Positions 23,400 to 32,399 of a DNA stretch of 64,000 nucleotides are shown piece after piece (the first letter of the stretch is position 1; each line of letters starts with the position of its first letter). The notes below the pieces were generated by a model that saw nothing but the letters and a program-made list of their open reading frames with translations, was not told the DNA's origin and did no database searches. This DNA comes from Halovivax cerinus. Lineage in GTDB: Archaea > Halobacteriota > Halobacteria > Halobacteriales > Natrialbaceae. The stretch spans positions 2,108,001 to 2,172,000 of the forward strand of contig NZ_CP101824.1 of the NCBI RefSeq assembly GCF_024498195.1. The letters run 5' to 3'. The position numbers were made by a program, and so were the translations under genes.

Positions 23400-23960
23400 T
23401 CAGCGAGCGCCGATCGATTCGGCGAACTCGATCGCCGGGTGGTCGTCCGGGAGGTCGTCGAAGGTGAACGGTGTGCCCTCCGCCGCTTCTTCGGCGAGTC
23501 GCTCGTCGGTCGCTCTGAGGGAGTCGACGAAGGCCTCGGCGGAGTCGGACATCACCTCGCCCTTGAAGATGAGGATGTAGGCGTCTTCGTCGAACGGAAC
23601 CTCGTACCCCGTCGGCACGCCGGGTCCGAACCAGAACAGGTCGCCTTCCGTCATGTGTCGGCGTTCGCCGCGGGCCGACAGGACCCACTCGCCGCTGAGC
23701 GTCATGATCATCGACTCCGTCTCGTGGGCGTGTTCGTCGAGGTAGAGGCCGGGCGGCATCTCGATGAAGTGCGTCTGGATCGATTCTCCCTGGAGGAGCA
23801 TCCCGATCCGCCCCTCGTAGGTGGAAAGACCCGGCTGGTCTTCGATCGACGGGGCGACCTCGACGCCCTCGACGTGCGTTTCGACGCTTGGGAGCGGATC
23901 GTCACGCTGATCCGAATCGTGTGCGGTATCTTCCCCGGACGCTGGATCTGTATCCGTCAT
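23400..23960 (-). CDS. Cupin-domain protein
   Basis: The 186-residue protein has a single cupin barrel. Motif 1 is seen in GLYLDEHAHETESMIMTLSGEW (about 70-92), with His and Glu in metal-ligand positions, and motif 2 in the GDLFWFGPGVPTGYEV region, which lacks the usual final His. The first 25 residues are acidic and disordered; the last 40 (SAEAFVDSLRATDERLAEEA) are helical. Such proteins are often sugar or small-molecule binders or dioxygenases. It is divergent from the M28 peptidase gene and convergent with the metal transporter; function is not known. Confidence 0.75.
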   Translation of the reverse strand: MTDTDPASGEDTAHDSDQRDDPLPSVETHVEGVEVAPSIEDQPGLSTYEGRIGMLLQGESIQTHFIEMPPGLYLDEHAHETESMIMTLSGEWVLSARGERRHMTEGDLFWFGPGVPTGYEVPFDEDAYILIFKGEVMSDSAEAFVDSLRATDERLAEEAAEGTPFTFDDLPDDHPAIEFAESIGAR

Positions 23961-24082
23961 CTAGCGTGTCCACCGATGCTGGCACCTTGAAGATTGTTAG
24001 GACGATTTCGCGACGGCGTAATACGTCGGCACGCGTCTCCGGGGACCCTAGACTGAAGGTGGATTCGAGCCTGTTTCTATCG

Positions 24083-25396
24083 ATGACCGACTGGATAGGC
24101 GAAACATTCTGTAGCACCGTCGGGTGGGATCACCTGGAGACGCTGGCCGACATCGACCACCGCATGGCCGGCAGCGAGGGCGAACGTCTCGGGGCCGAAG
24201 CCACGCGGGACGTCCTGGCCGACGTCGGCGCTCGTGATGCTCGTCTCGAGACGTTCGACCTGCAGGGCTGGACCCGCGGCGACAGCGGCGTTCACCACCC
24301 CGAATCGGGCGCCTCGTACGACTCGATCGCGTTACCTCGCAGCCCAGGCGGCACGGTCGAGGCCGAGTTCGTCGACCTGGGGTACGGCCTCCCGGAAGAC
24401 TTCGACGCCGCCGACGTCGAGGGGAAGCTCGTCATGGTCGCGTCGAACGTGCCCAGTTACCACGATCGATTGATCCACCGGCGCGAGAAGTACTACTACG
24501 CCGTCGAGGCCGGCGCGGCCGGGTTCGTCTTTCGAAACCACGTCGAGGGTCAACTTCCGCCGACGGGCTCGGTCGGTCGACCGGACCATCCTATCGGTGA
24601 GATCCCGACCGTCGGCGTGAGCAAAGAGGTGGGGGCGGCGCTCGGCCGACGGTTCGACGGTGAGCCCCTTCGCGTACGTGTCGACGCCGACGTTCACGAC
24701 GCGACGATCCAGAACGTCCACGCGGAACTCGGGCCCGAAACCGACGAGCGCGTTCTCGTCTCGGCCCACCTCGACGGTCACGACATCGGCGAGGGAGCGA
24801 TGGACGACGGGGCCGGCACGGCGACGATGGTCGAGATCGCGCGGGCGCTCGCGACCCGCGAGGGTGAGCTCGACACCCGGGTCGAGTTCGTCGGCTTCGG
24901 CTCGGAGGAGGTCGGCCTTTGCGGCTCGCAGTACCACGCCGAGGTCTGCGATCCGTCGTCGGTGAAAGCGATCGTCAACCTCGATGGCGTCGTCCGTGGG
25001 CGGACGTTGCAGTTCTTCACGCACACGTTCGACGAACTCGAAGCCGCCGCTTCCCGGATGGCCAACCGGTACGATCACCCCGTTCGCATCATCCCGCGCG
25101 AAGGATTCCGGGGCGACCAGTGGCCGCTCGTCCGCGAAGGCGTCCCCGGCTACTTCGTCTCGGGCGTCCGGGATTCCGAGGGCCGCGGCTACGGCCACAC
25201 GTCGGCCGATACGCTGGACAAGCTGGACGTGCGCAACCTGCGAGAACAGTCGATCCTCCTCACCGATCTCGTGGTCGACCTGGCGGACGCCGAGACCGTG
25301 ATCCCGCACCGCGACCGCGCCGACGTTGCGGCCTCGTTCGAAGCGGAGGGTCGTTCCGAGGGGATGAAGATCGTCGGCGAGTGGCCCTACGCCTGA
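24083..25396 (+). CDS. M28-family zinc aminopeptidase with PA domain
   Basis: The 437-residue protein is an M28 metallopeptidase. All five zinc ligands are visible: His and Asp in AHLDGHDIGEGAMDDGAGT, the catalytic Glu and ligand Glu in FGSEEVGLCGSQYH, Asp in AIVNLDGVV and His in GYGHTSADT. A PA (protease-associated) insert occupies about residues 90-200 (GKLVMVASNVP ... AGAAGFVF). There is no signal peptide, so it is probably cytoplasmic and trims imported peptides; the Dpp-type importer next door supports this. I start at the ATG MTDWIGE, since the upstream extension has shadow composition. Confidence 0.88.
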   Translation: MTDWIGETFCSTVGWDHLETLADIDHRMAGSEGERLGAEATRDVLADVGARDARLETFDLQGWTRGDSGVHHPESGASYDSIALPRSPGGTVEAEFVDLGYGLPEDFDAADVEGKLVMVASNVPSYHDRLIHRREKYYYAVEAGAAGFVFRNHVEGQLPPTGSVGRPDHPIGEIPTVGVSKEVGAALGRRFDGEPLRVRVDADVHDATIQNVHAELGPETDERVLVSAHLDGHDIGEGAMDDGAGTATMVEIARALATREGELDTRVEFVGFGSEEVGLCGSQYHAEVCDPSSVKAIVNLDGVVRGRTLQFFTHTFDELEAAASRMANRYDHPVRIIPREGFRGDQWPLVREGVPGYFVSGVRDSEGRGYGHTSADTLDKLDVRNLREQSILLTDLVVDLADAETVIPHRDRADVAASFEAEGRSEGMKIVGEWPYA

Positions 25397-25468
25397 GTCG
25401 GGACGGCGCCGGCACGTCGTCCGGCGTCTGAACCGGGACGACGCCGGCGCGACTTTCGGCGCCGAGTA

Positions 25469-26200
25469 CTAGTCGCGGTCGATCGGATCGTCGATCCAGT
25501 TGTAACAGCGGTACGCCTTCGCTGGCCGATCTGCGGTGAGCATCTCGACCGGGATGAACCCCTCCCCGCCGCGGGCGCCGGCGACGCGTTCGTCCGGATC
25601 GTCGGAGTACGTCATGAGCTTCGCGTCGATCGAGAACGTGAACTCGAGGCGACCTCGGTGTGCGTCGTCGGGATCGAACGAGACCGACACGTCGCCGCCG
25701 CCCACTCCGAAGATCGCCGTTCCGTCCGGACCGGAGACCCCCACGTCGTGACTCGCGAGGCCGCCGCGCAGGTCGGCCAGCCACTCGCGCAGTCCCTCGC
25801 GGTCGAGGGACCGATCGAGGTCGAAGCTACCGTCTGCCTCCATCGACCCGCCGTCGAGTTCGAAGTCCGGATAGCGGAGTTTCTCGTCGGGCAGGACGTG
25901 GGACGCCGTCTCCGGGTCCGGTGGGGCGTCCGGGACGTCGAGTTCGTCGCTCACGGCGGACCGATCGGTGTCGGCCGACGATGTCGGTGCGACCGGTGTC
26001 CGCTCGCCGTCGCCGCCGTCGCTCGCCGCCGGCTCTGCTACGGGTGTCTCTTCGTCGTCGACGTCGGAGGTCGGGACGCCATCGTCGGTCCTCGGGACGT
26101 CGTCGTCGGTCGTCGGCGCGTCGCCGTCAGTCGTCGGTGCGTCGCCGCCGTCATTCGCCGCCGGGGGCGCCGTACCGGACGCCGGTTCGTCCTCGCTCAT
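25469..26200 (-). CDS. Acidic protein with a low-complexity N-terminus and a possible amphi-Trp-like C-terminal domain
   Basis: The first 100 of 243 residues are Asp/Thr/Ala/Pro repeats (APTTDGDAPTTDDDVPRTDD), disordered. The remaining part looks folded: YPDFELDGGSMEADGSFDLD, then LREWLADLRGGLASHDVGV and DVSVSFDPDDAHRGRLEFTF, which faintly recalls the amphi-Trp domain found in haloarchaea. The end (RCYNWIDDPIDRD) is also conserved-looking. It follows the dppF-like gene by 59 nt on the same strand and could be its last operon member. Function unknown. Confidence 0.6.
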   Translation of the reverse strand: MSEDEPASGTAPPAANDGGDAPTTDGDAPTTDDDVPRTDDGVPTSDVDDEETPVAEPAASDGGDGERTPVAPTSSADTDRSAVSDELDVPDAPPDPETASHVLPDEKLRYPDFELDGGSMEADGSFDLDRSLDREGLREWLADLRGGLASHDVGVSGPDGTAIFGVGGGDVSVSFDPDDAHRGRLEFTFSIDAKLMTYSDDPDERVAGARGGEGFIPVEMLTADRPAKAYRCYNWIDDPIDRD

Positions 26201-26259
26201 GTGTTCATGCTCGGTCTGTGGGGTACCATCGTCAGTACGTTTCGGGTTCGGTCGTCGTC

Positions 26260-27387
26260 TCAGTGCGACTCGTGTGCGACCGACTCGGCGTCGGCGACCT
26301 CCTCGGCGAAGTGACAGCGCGACCAGCCCCGGCCCACGTCGATACGATCGGGTACCTCGGAGCGACAGCGTTCCTCAGCCATCGGACAGCGGGTGTGAAA
26401 GACGCAGCCAGACGGCGGGTCGACGGGACTCGGGACATCCCCTTCGAGGACGAACGTGTCCTCGATCGACGTGCTCGGATCCACGTCCGGGATGGCTGCG
26501 AGCAGCGCCTGCGTGTAGGGGTGGGCGGGCCGCTCGAAGAGGTCCGCTGCGGGCCCGACCTCCATCAGCTCGCCGAGGTACATCACGGCGATGCGATCGG
26601 CGACGTGCTTGACTGCGCTCAGGTCGTGGCTGATGAAGAGGTATGTGAGGTCGAGTTCCGCCTGAATTCGCATCAACAGGTTGAGGATGCTCCCCTTGAC
26701 GGAGACGTCGAGCGCGGAGACCGGCTCGTCGAGGACGAGCACCCGCGGTTCGGTGGCGATCGCTCGCGCGATGGAGACGCGCTGGGCCTGTCCCCCCGAG
26801 AGTTCGTGCGCGTAGCGATCGAGGTGCTGGTCCGAGAGCTCGACGAGATCGAGCAACTCCGCGATCCGTTCCTCGCGCTCGTCGGCCGACCAGCCCTGCG
26901 TGATGAGCGGCTCCGCGATGGCGTCGCCGACGGTCATCCGGGGATTGATACTCGAACTCGCGTTCTGGAAGACGACGCCGACGTCCGCGAGCAGGTCGGC
27001 GGGACGGTCCGTCGCCGCGCCGACCGGGGAGCCGTCGATCGTGACCGTTCCGTCGGTCGGCGTGTGCAAACCGGTCACGAGGTTCGCGAGCGTCGACTTG
27101 CCGCTCCCACTCTCGCCGACGACGCCCAGCGTCTCGCCGCGGTCGACGGTGAGCGAGACGTCGGAGACGGCCTCGAGCCGGGTGACGTTCCCGAACAGCC
27201 GATCGAGGAGCGAGTCGTCCATCGCGAACGACTTCGAGACACCCTCGAGTTCGATGACCGGCTCTCTGCGTCGCGCGGACGTCTCCTCGGCCTCCGCTGC
27301 AGCCGAGGTCTCCAGTCCGTCCGGCTCGTTCGTCCCGGCCGATCCGTCGTCCGTCTCCGCGGGCGTACGGGCGCGCTCCGCGGTCAT
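26260..27387 (-). CDS. dppF: Dpp/Opp-type ABC transporter ATP-binding protein (DppF-like)
   Basis: One of the two ATPases of a peptide/nickel-type importer. The 375-residue protein has Walker A GESGSGKSTL, Q-loop VVFQNASSSINPRMTV, signature LSGGQAQRVSIARAI, Walker B RVLVLDEPVSALD and the H-loop FISHDLSAVKH. Its C-terminal oligopeptide-transport extension includes GCVFHTRCPMAEERCRSEVP with the family's Cys residues (possible iron-sulfur site). I start at the ATG at 27387, which overlaps the dppD-like stop as ATGA. The first 50 residues are an acidic haloarchaeal extension. Confidence 0.92.
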   Translation of the reverse strand: MTAERARTPAETDDGSAGTNEPDGLETSAAAEAEETSARRREPVIELEGVSKSFAMDDSLLDRLFGNVTRLEAVSDVSLTVDRGETLGVVGESGSGKSTLANLVTGLHTPTDGTVTIDGSPVGAATDRPADLLADVGVVFQNASSSINPRMTVGDAIAEPLITQGWSADEREERIAELLDLVELSDQHLDRYAHELSGGQAQRVSIARAIATEPRVLVLDEPVSALDVSVKGSILNLLMRIQAELDLTYLFISHDLSAVKHVADRIAVMYLGELMEVGPAADLFERPAHPYTQALLAAIPDVDPSTSIEDTFVLEGDVPSPVDPPSGCVFHTRCPMAEERCRSEVPDRIDVGRGWSRCHFAEEVADAESVAHESH

Positions 27388-28448
27388 CGCGATCCCTCCA
27401 CGCCGACGGCCTCTCGCGTCGGGTCCGGGACCCGATCGAGTGCGCAGCACTTCGCCCGCTGACCGTCGCCGCAGTCACTGACAGGCATCGGCCCGTCCCT
27501 GCACCGCTCCTGGGCGTACCCACAGCGGGACGCAAACGGGCAGCCGTCCACCTCTCCGAGGCGGTCCGGAACCTGTCCCTCGATCGTTTCGAGGGGTTCT
27601 TTTCGCTTCGTCCGCTGGGGCATGCACTCGAGGAGTGCCTGCGTGTAGGGGTGGCGTGGTTCGGTCAGGATCTGCTCGGTCGTTCCGGTCTCCATCACCT
27701 CGCCACCGTACATCACGATGACGCGGTCGCAGACGGCCGAGACCACGCCGATGTCGTGAGTGATCAGGACGACCGACATGTCGCGTTCCTCGCGCAGGTC
27801 GGCCAGGATCTGCAGGATCTGAGCCTGGATCGTCACGTCGAGCGCCGTCGTCGGTTCGTCTGCGATCAGGAGATCCGGTTCGCTCGCCAGCGCGATGGCC
27901 AGCATCGCCCGCTGGCGCATCCCGCCTGAGAACTCGTGGGGATACGCGTCCAGTCGTTCGCCGGGATTCGGGATTCCCACCTCGGACATGAGTTCGACGA
28001 CGCGATCGCGTTTTTCGGCCCAGTCGGTGCGGTCGTGCAGGAGGGGGATCCGAAGGTACTCGCGCAACGGTTGCCGGTCCGGGTTCTCGTGGACCTTCAA
28101 CGACTCCACGATCTGCTCGCTGACCGTGAAGACCGGATTGAGCGTCGTCATCGGGTCCTGAAAGACCATAGACGTGTCCTGGCCCCGAAGCCGCCGGATC
28201 TCCTCGTCGGTCGCGGTCGTCAGTTCCTCCCCGCGGTAGCGGATCGAGCCGTCGACGATCTCACCCGGCGATTCGAGGCGCATGATCGACCGGGCGGTGA
28301 CCGACTTGCCGCTGCCGCTCTCGCCGACGATCCCGACGACCTCGCCCGGTTCGACGTCGAAGGAGACGCCGTTGACTGCGTGGACGGTGCGATCGCGGGT
28401 TTCGAAGTGGGTGTGCAGATTGTCGACTGCGAGTAGTGGTTCGGTCAT
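27384..28448 (-). CDS. dppD: Dpp/Opp-type ABC transporter ATP-binding protein (DppD-like)
   Basis: The 354-residue ATPase pairs with the DppF-like protein. It shows Walker A GESGSGKSVTARSIM, Q-loop MVFQDPMTTLNPVF, signature EFSGGMRQRAMLAIAL, Walker B DLLIADEPTTALD and the H-loop LITHDIGVVSAVCD. The C-terminal CPFASRCGYAQERCRDGPMP has the conserved cysteines. An insert of about 25 residues after the Q-loop (SLKVHENPDRQPLREYLRIP) is longer than in bacterial DppD. It begins 2 nt after the dppC-like stop, so the operon is tightly packed. Confidence 0.93.
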   Translation of the reverse strand: MTEPLLAVDNLHTHFETRDRTVHAVNGVSFDVEPGEVVGIVGESGSGKSVTARSIMRLESPGEIVDGSIRYRGEELTTATDEEIRRLRGQDTSMVFQDPMTTLNPVFTVSEQIVESLKVHENPDRQPLREYLRIPLLHDRTDWAEKRDRVVELMSEVGIPNPGERLDAYPHEFSGGMRQRAMLAIALASEPDLLIADEPTTALDVTIQAQILQILADLREERDMSVVLITHDIGVVSAVCDRVIVMYGGEVMETGTTEQILTEPRHPYTQALLECMPQRTKRKEPLETIEGQVPDRLGEVDGCPFASRCGYAQERCRDGPMPVSDCGDGQRAKCCALDRVPDPTREAVGVEGSR

Positions 28449-28450
28449 GG

Positions 28451-29380
28451 TTAGAGCCCCTTGTTCTGGACAGATTCTTCCTCACGCGGGTCGAGCACGT
28501 CTCGCAGCCCGTCGCCGAGCAGGTTGAAGCCGAGGACGGCGAGCATGATCGCGAGCCCGGGGAAGTTGACGACCCACGGGGCCGACTGGAGGTACTCGCG
28601 CCCGGTCGAGATCATCGTCCCCCACTCGGGTGTCGGCGGCTGGGCGCCGAGTCCCAGGAACGACAGACCCGCAGTCGAGAGGATGACGGTCGCCATGTCG
28701 AGCGTCGCGAGGACGACGACTGGTCCCATCACGTTCGGCAGGATGTGTCGGCCGACGATCCGTAGCCGTCCGGTTCCCATCAACTGGCTCGACTTGACGT
28801 ATTCCTGCTCTTTGACCGATAGGACGCTTCCACGGACGACGCGCGCGTAACTGGTCCAGCCCACGATCGCGAGTGCGATCATGATGTTCGTCAGGCTCGG
28901 TCCCAGGATTCCCGCGATGACGAGCGCGAGGAGCAGCCCCGGGAAGGCGAGCAGCACGTCCACGAGTCGCATGAGTCCCTCGTCGACGTAGCCGCCCGCG
29001 TAGCCCGCCGTCACGCCGACCGCCGTTCCGATCGCCAGGGAGATGCCGACAACGGCGAGACCGATCTTCAGCGAGACGCGCGCGCCGAAGACGAGTCGCG
29101 ACAGCACGTCCTGGCCGAGTTGATCGGTACCGAGCGGGTGTTCGGCCGACGGGCCTTCCAGGCGATCGCGCAGGTGCTGTTCTTCCGGATCGTGGGGCGC
29201 GATGTACGGCGCGAAGACCGCCGTCAGGACGAGTCCCAGGACGATCGCCAGCCCGATCAGGTTGAGGGTGTTCGACCGGAACTGTCTCGCAGTCCGGGAG
29301 TGATAGGCCTCGACGAGCCGGGACCGCGTGTCACCGGCCGTCGTTCGCATCCGCTCGACCACCGTCGTCTCTTCGCTCAC
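28451..29380 (-). CDS. dppC: Dpp/Opp-type ABC transporter permease (DppC-like)
   Basis: The 309-residue permease has a family OppC N-terminal segment (TLNLIGLAIVLGLVLTAVFAP) followed by HPLGTDQLGQDVLSRLVFGA, the characteristic DppC start of the transport domain. Five to six membrane segments follow with the EAA-like loop YVKSSQLMGTGRLRIVGRHI and PEWGTMISTGREYL near the end. The GTG start overlaps the dppB-like stop as GTGA. Together with DppB it forms the membrane channel. Confidence 0.93.
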   Translation of the reverse strand: MSEETTVVERMRTTAGDTRSRLVEAYHSRTARQFRSNTLNLIGLAIVLGLVLTAVFAPYIAPHDPEEQHLRDRLEGPSAEHPLGTDQLGQDVLSRLVFGARVSLKIGLAVVGISLAIGTAVGVTAGYAGGYVDEGLMRLVDVLLAFPGLLLALVIAGILGPSLTNIMIALAIVGWTSYARVVRGSVLSVKEQEYVKSSQLMGTGRLRIVGRHILPNVMGPVVVLATLDMATVILSTAGLSFLGLGAQPPTPEWGTMISTGREYLQSAPWVVNFPGLAIMLAVLGFNLLGDGLRDVLDPREEESVQNKGL

Positions 29381-30324
29381 GCGTTCTCACCTCCCAGGGA
29401 GATGCGTGGATCGACGTACCGGTACGTGATGTCGACGAGCAGGTTCGTCACCACGAACACTACCGCGACGATCAGGACCAGTCCCTGGACGACCGGGTAG
29501 TTGCGCGCGAAGATTGCGTCGATGAGCAGGCTGCCGAGCCCGGGCCGCTGGAACACCATCTCGATGATCACGGCCCCGTTCAGCAGGTAGCCGAACTGCA
29601 GGCCGACGATCGTGATGACCGGGATCAGCGCGTTTCGAAGCGCGTGCTTGTACACCACGATTCGCTCCTGGAGACCCTTCGACCGCGCGGTCTGAATGTA
29701 CTCCTCGTCGAGCACCTCGAGCATCGACGAGCGCAGGAGTCTCGTGATGACGGCCGCCATCCCTGTTCCGAGGGTAATGGCGGGCAGTGCCAGGTGTCCG
29801 AAGGTGCCGAACCCGTGGGTCGGAAGGAGGTTCAACTGGACGGCGAAGACCAGGATGAGCAGGTAGCCGAGCCAGAAGTTCGGCATCGACAGCCCAAGGA
29901 GGGCGACGACCTGACTGCCGTAGTCGAGGCGACCGCCCTTGTGGACGGCGCTGATCACGCCGGTCGGGATCGCCACGACGAGCGCGACGAGCAAGCCGGC
30001 GACGGCGAGTTCGACCGTCGGCATCACGTTCTGTCCGATCAACGTCGTCACGGCCGTCTCCGAGTGGTACGAGACGCCGAGATCACCGCGGACGACGTCG
30101 GTGATCCAGTTTACGAACTGCACCGGGATCGGTTCGTTCAGCCCGTTTGCTTCCCTGAACCGCTCGATCGCCTCCTGTGAGGGTGACCGACCGCCCATCT
30201 GCTGGCGCAGGATCGTCCGGGCCGGATCGCCCGGGGTGAAGAACGTCAGCGAGAACGTCAGCACCGACACGCCCAGGAGGACGGCCAGGCCCGAGAGCGT
30301 CCGTTGAACGATGTATTTCCACAT
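29377..30324 (-). CDS. dppB: Dpp/Opp-type ABC transporter permease (DppB-like)
   Basis: The 315-residue permease begins MWKYIVQRTLSGLAVLLGVS and carries the family segment FFTPGDPARTILRQQMGG, then GDLGVSYHSETAVTTLIGQN. The transport domain follows with the EAA loop YIQTARSKGLQERIVVYKHA and six membrane segments ending LLVDITYRYVDPRI. It follows the substrate-binding protein gene by 22 nt. Peptide, nickel and other solutes use this family, so substrate rests on the binding protein. Confidence 0.93.
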   Translation of the reverse strand: MWKYIVQRTLSGLAVLLGVSVLTFSLTFFTPGDPARTILRQQMGGRSPSQEAIERFREANGLNEPIPVQFVNWITDVVRGDLGVSYHSETAVTTLIGQNVMPTVELAVAGLLVALVVAIPTGVISAVHKGGRLDYGSQVVALLGLSMPNFWLGYLLILVFAVQLNLLPTHGFGTFGHLALPAITLGTGMAAVITRLLRSSMLEVLDEEYIQTARSKGLQERIVVYKHALRNALIPVITIVGLQFGYLLNGAVIIEMVFQRPGLGSLLIDAIFARNYPVVQGLVLIVAVVFVVTNLLVDITYRYVDPRISLGGENA

Positions 30325-30346
30325 TGGTTGTCTGTGTCTCGGGGGA

Positions 30347-31885
30347 TTACTTCTCGAGTGACGTCCAGCTCGTGAACTCCGGGATCGGCGAGAACGAGAC
30401 CCCTTCGAGATCGGACTGGTAGGCGGCGACGAACTCGTCGTAGTAGACCGGCACGGTGACGGCCTGGTCCTTCATGATCCGCTGGGCTTCGCCGTACTTC
30501 TCTTCTTTCACCGAACTCTCGGTCGCCTCCATTCCCTCCTCGATCAGCGTGTCGACCTCGCCGCCCGGGTTCTGGACGCCGGTGTCCTCGTTACGATAGA
30601 GTCGCTGGTTGACGTCGCCGTCGGAGTGGAACGAGTCGTAGATGACGTAATCGGCGGCGCCGGAGTTCGATCCGCTCGTGTCGAGGAAGAGGTGGCCCTC
30701 GCCGTCGCGAACGAGCTCCGAGTATTGCGCCCGTTCGGCCATCTGGATCTCGGCGGAGATCCCGACTGAGGTGAAGTTGTCGAGCAGGACCTGTGCGATG
30801 TCGCGACCGTTGACGAGGTCGTTCGGGACGACGATCGTGAGCATCTCGCCATCGTAGTCGGACTCCTCGACGAGCGAACTCGCCTGGTCCTCGTCGTACG
30901 CGTACGGGTCGACGTCGTCGTGAGCGGACCAGTAGATCGTCGGCGAGATCGGCACCCGCGCCGCCGACCCGACGTTCGCGAGGATCGTCTCGACGATCAG
31001 TTCCTGGTCGACGGCGTGGTTGAGCGCACGTCGGAGCACGGGATCGTCCGTCGGCGCGGCGTAGAGGTTGAGACCGCCGTAACACGATCCTGCCGTCTCC
31101 TGTCTGGCGACCGTCGTGCCGTCGCCGCTCTCGAGGGAGCTGATCTGGCTGCGCGGTGGGGCCATCCCGATATCGATCTCCCCGTTCTCGAGCGAGAGCG
31201 ATCTCGTGTTCGGATCCTCGATCACTTCGAACACGAGTTCGTCCACCTGTCCCCCGTCGCCCCAGTAGTCCTCGAACGGCGCGGTGACGACTTCCTGTTG
31301 TGGCTCGACGGTGTCGACCTGGAACGGGCCGGTTCCGATGGCCTCGTACTCGTCGACGTTTCGATCGGGGTGCTGGACGCACACCATGTTGTGCGCGATG
31401 TTCCCCGGGAACACGGAGAACGGTTCCGGGGTCGTGAACTCGACGGTGTAGTCGTCGAGCGCGACGATACTATCCGGCCCCTCGAGTCGCAGCCACCCGG
31501 GTGCGTACGCGAGTTCGTCTAACAGCGTCTCGAAGGAGTAGACCACGTGCTCGGCCGTCATCTCGTCGCCGTTGTGGAACGAGACACCCTCGCGGAGGGT
31601 AAACTCCCAGGTCGTATCGCTCGTTCGCTCCCAGTCCGTGGCCAGCCACGGCTGGAGCGCCATCTCCTGATCGACCCAGATCAGCGGTTCCATGACGTTG
31701 GTCCAGTACGGGGTGATACCGCCGTGGGAGGTCCAGGTCTCGGCGGTCGGGTCCGTCTGGAGCGCGATCGTGACCGATCCGGAGTCGCTTCCGCTCGTGT
31801 TTTCCGCACAACCGGCCAGGGACACCACGCCGGCCGCAGCGGTTCCCTTCAGCACCGTTCGACGGGTGAGTTTGTCAGTCGTCAT
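30347..31885 (-). CDS. dppA: ABC transporter family 5 substrate-binding lipoprotein (DppA-like)
   Basis: This 512-residue protein binds solute outside the cell for the importer. The N-terminus has a Tat-type twin-arginine signal (LTRRTVLKGTAAAGVVS) and lipobox LAGC, so it is probably a lipid-anchored Tat substrate. The body matches family 5: WTFTLR-like motif WEFTLREGVSFHNGDEMTAE, GTGPFQVDTVEPQQE and RRALNHAVDQELIVETI. It leads the operon, as usual. Peptides are the default guess; family 5 proteins also bind nickel chelates or sugars. Confidence 0.9.
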   Translation of the reverse strand: MTTDKLTRRTVLKGTAAAGVVSLAGCAENTSGSDSGSVTIALQTDPTAETWTSHGGITPYWTNVMEPLIWVDQEMALQPWLATDWERTSDTTWEFTLREGVSFHNGDEMTAEHVVYSFETLLDELAYAPGWLRLEGPDSIVALDDYTVEFTTPEPFSVFPGNIAHNMVCVQHPDRNVDEYEAIGTGPFQVDTVEPQQEVVTAPFEDYWGDGGQVDELVFEVIEDPNTRSLSLENGEIDIGMAPPRSQISSLESGDGTTVARQETAGSCYGGLNLYAAPTDDPVLRRALNHAVDQELIVETILANVGSAARVPISPTIYWSAHDDVDPYAYDEDQASSLVEESDYDGEMLTIVVPNDLVNGRDIAQVLLDNFTSVGISAEIQMAERAQYSELVRDGEGHLFLDTSGSNSGAADYVIYDSFHSDGDVNQRLYRNEDTGVQNPGGEVDTLIEEGMEATESSVKEEKYGEAQRIMKDQAVTVPVYYDEFVAAYQSDLEGVSFSPIPEFTSWTSLEK

Positions 31886-31928
31886 CAGTGATCATCCCGG
31901 TGATGAAGGCAGGTTGCGGTCAACCCCC

Positions 31929-31956
31929 ATAAAAATTATCCTACTTTTATAATATG
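31929..31956 (-). promoter_or_regulatory. AT-rich promoter region of the dpp-type operon
   Basis: On the minus strand ATATTATAAAA (31945-31955) and GATAATTTTTAT (about 31929-31940) are two candidate TATA boxes; the first would give a 5' leader of about 38 nt before the dppA-like ATG. Both stand out in GC-rich surroundings. Confidence 0.55.
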
Positions 31957-32369
31957 TGGTTAGGATTCTAAAGTGGTTTTTCCTTCTCGATTTGGTTGTC
32001 GTGGGTGTGGCTGTGCCCGAATGTCCCTGCTCGCAACGCATTCGCCTGTCAGAGACGATACTTTCCAAACGTCGTCCGGGTCGTGCGATTCGATTACAAG
32101 GTCGATCCGGGACGCGGGTGGTGCTCGATCGAGCATCAAGGGGGGAATCATCCACATCGGGCGGGCCGTCGGCGCTGGGCCTTTTACCTATAGCCGCTCG
32201 AATCGCTATCTCACTTCTTCGTTCACCCGGCTCGGGGTTTATTTATGCACTCTATCCATTCGTTCCGCGAACGAACGGCGGGTATCTCTACTTCGTCCCC
32301 TCGCCCGTCAGTCCTGCGGTCTCCTCTCGACGGGGAAACACGCTTCCGTTCGAACGGTCACGGGAAACA
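31957..32369. other. Noncoding stretch between the dpp-type operon and egsA
   Basis: No gene with haloarchaeal codon pattern is visible. A TTTATTTATG box at about 32237-32246 and a hairpin CGTTC-CGC-GAACG at about 32259-32271 could mark a small RNA or an extra upstream promoter for egsA, but nothing firm can be said. Confidence 0.35.
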
Positions 32370-32377
32370 CGTATACT
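32370..32377 (+). promoter_or_regulatory. TATA box of egsA
   Basis: CGTATACT is centred 27 nt before the ATG at 32400, consistent with a leaderless mRNA and with that ATG as the start. Confidence 0.5.
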
Positions 32378-32399
32378 CCGTCAGTCACTCTGTGGCGGT

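Noticed and set aside
31956-32399. N-terminal extension of egsA by 148 codons
   Set aside because: Ser/Arg-rich with several promoter-like boxes inside; the family start and the TATA spacing support the ATG at 32400.
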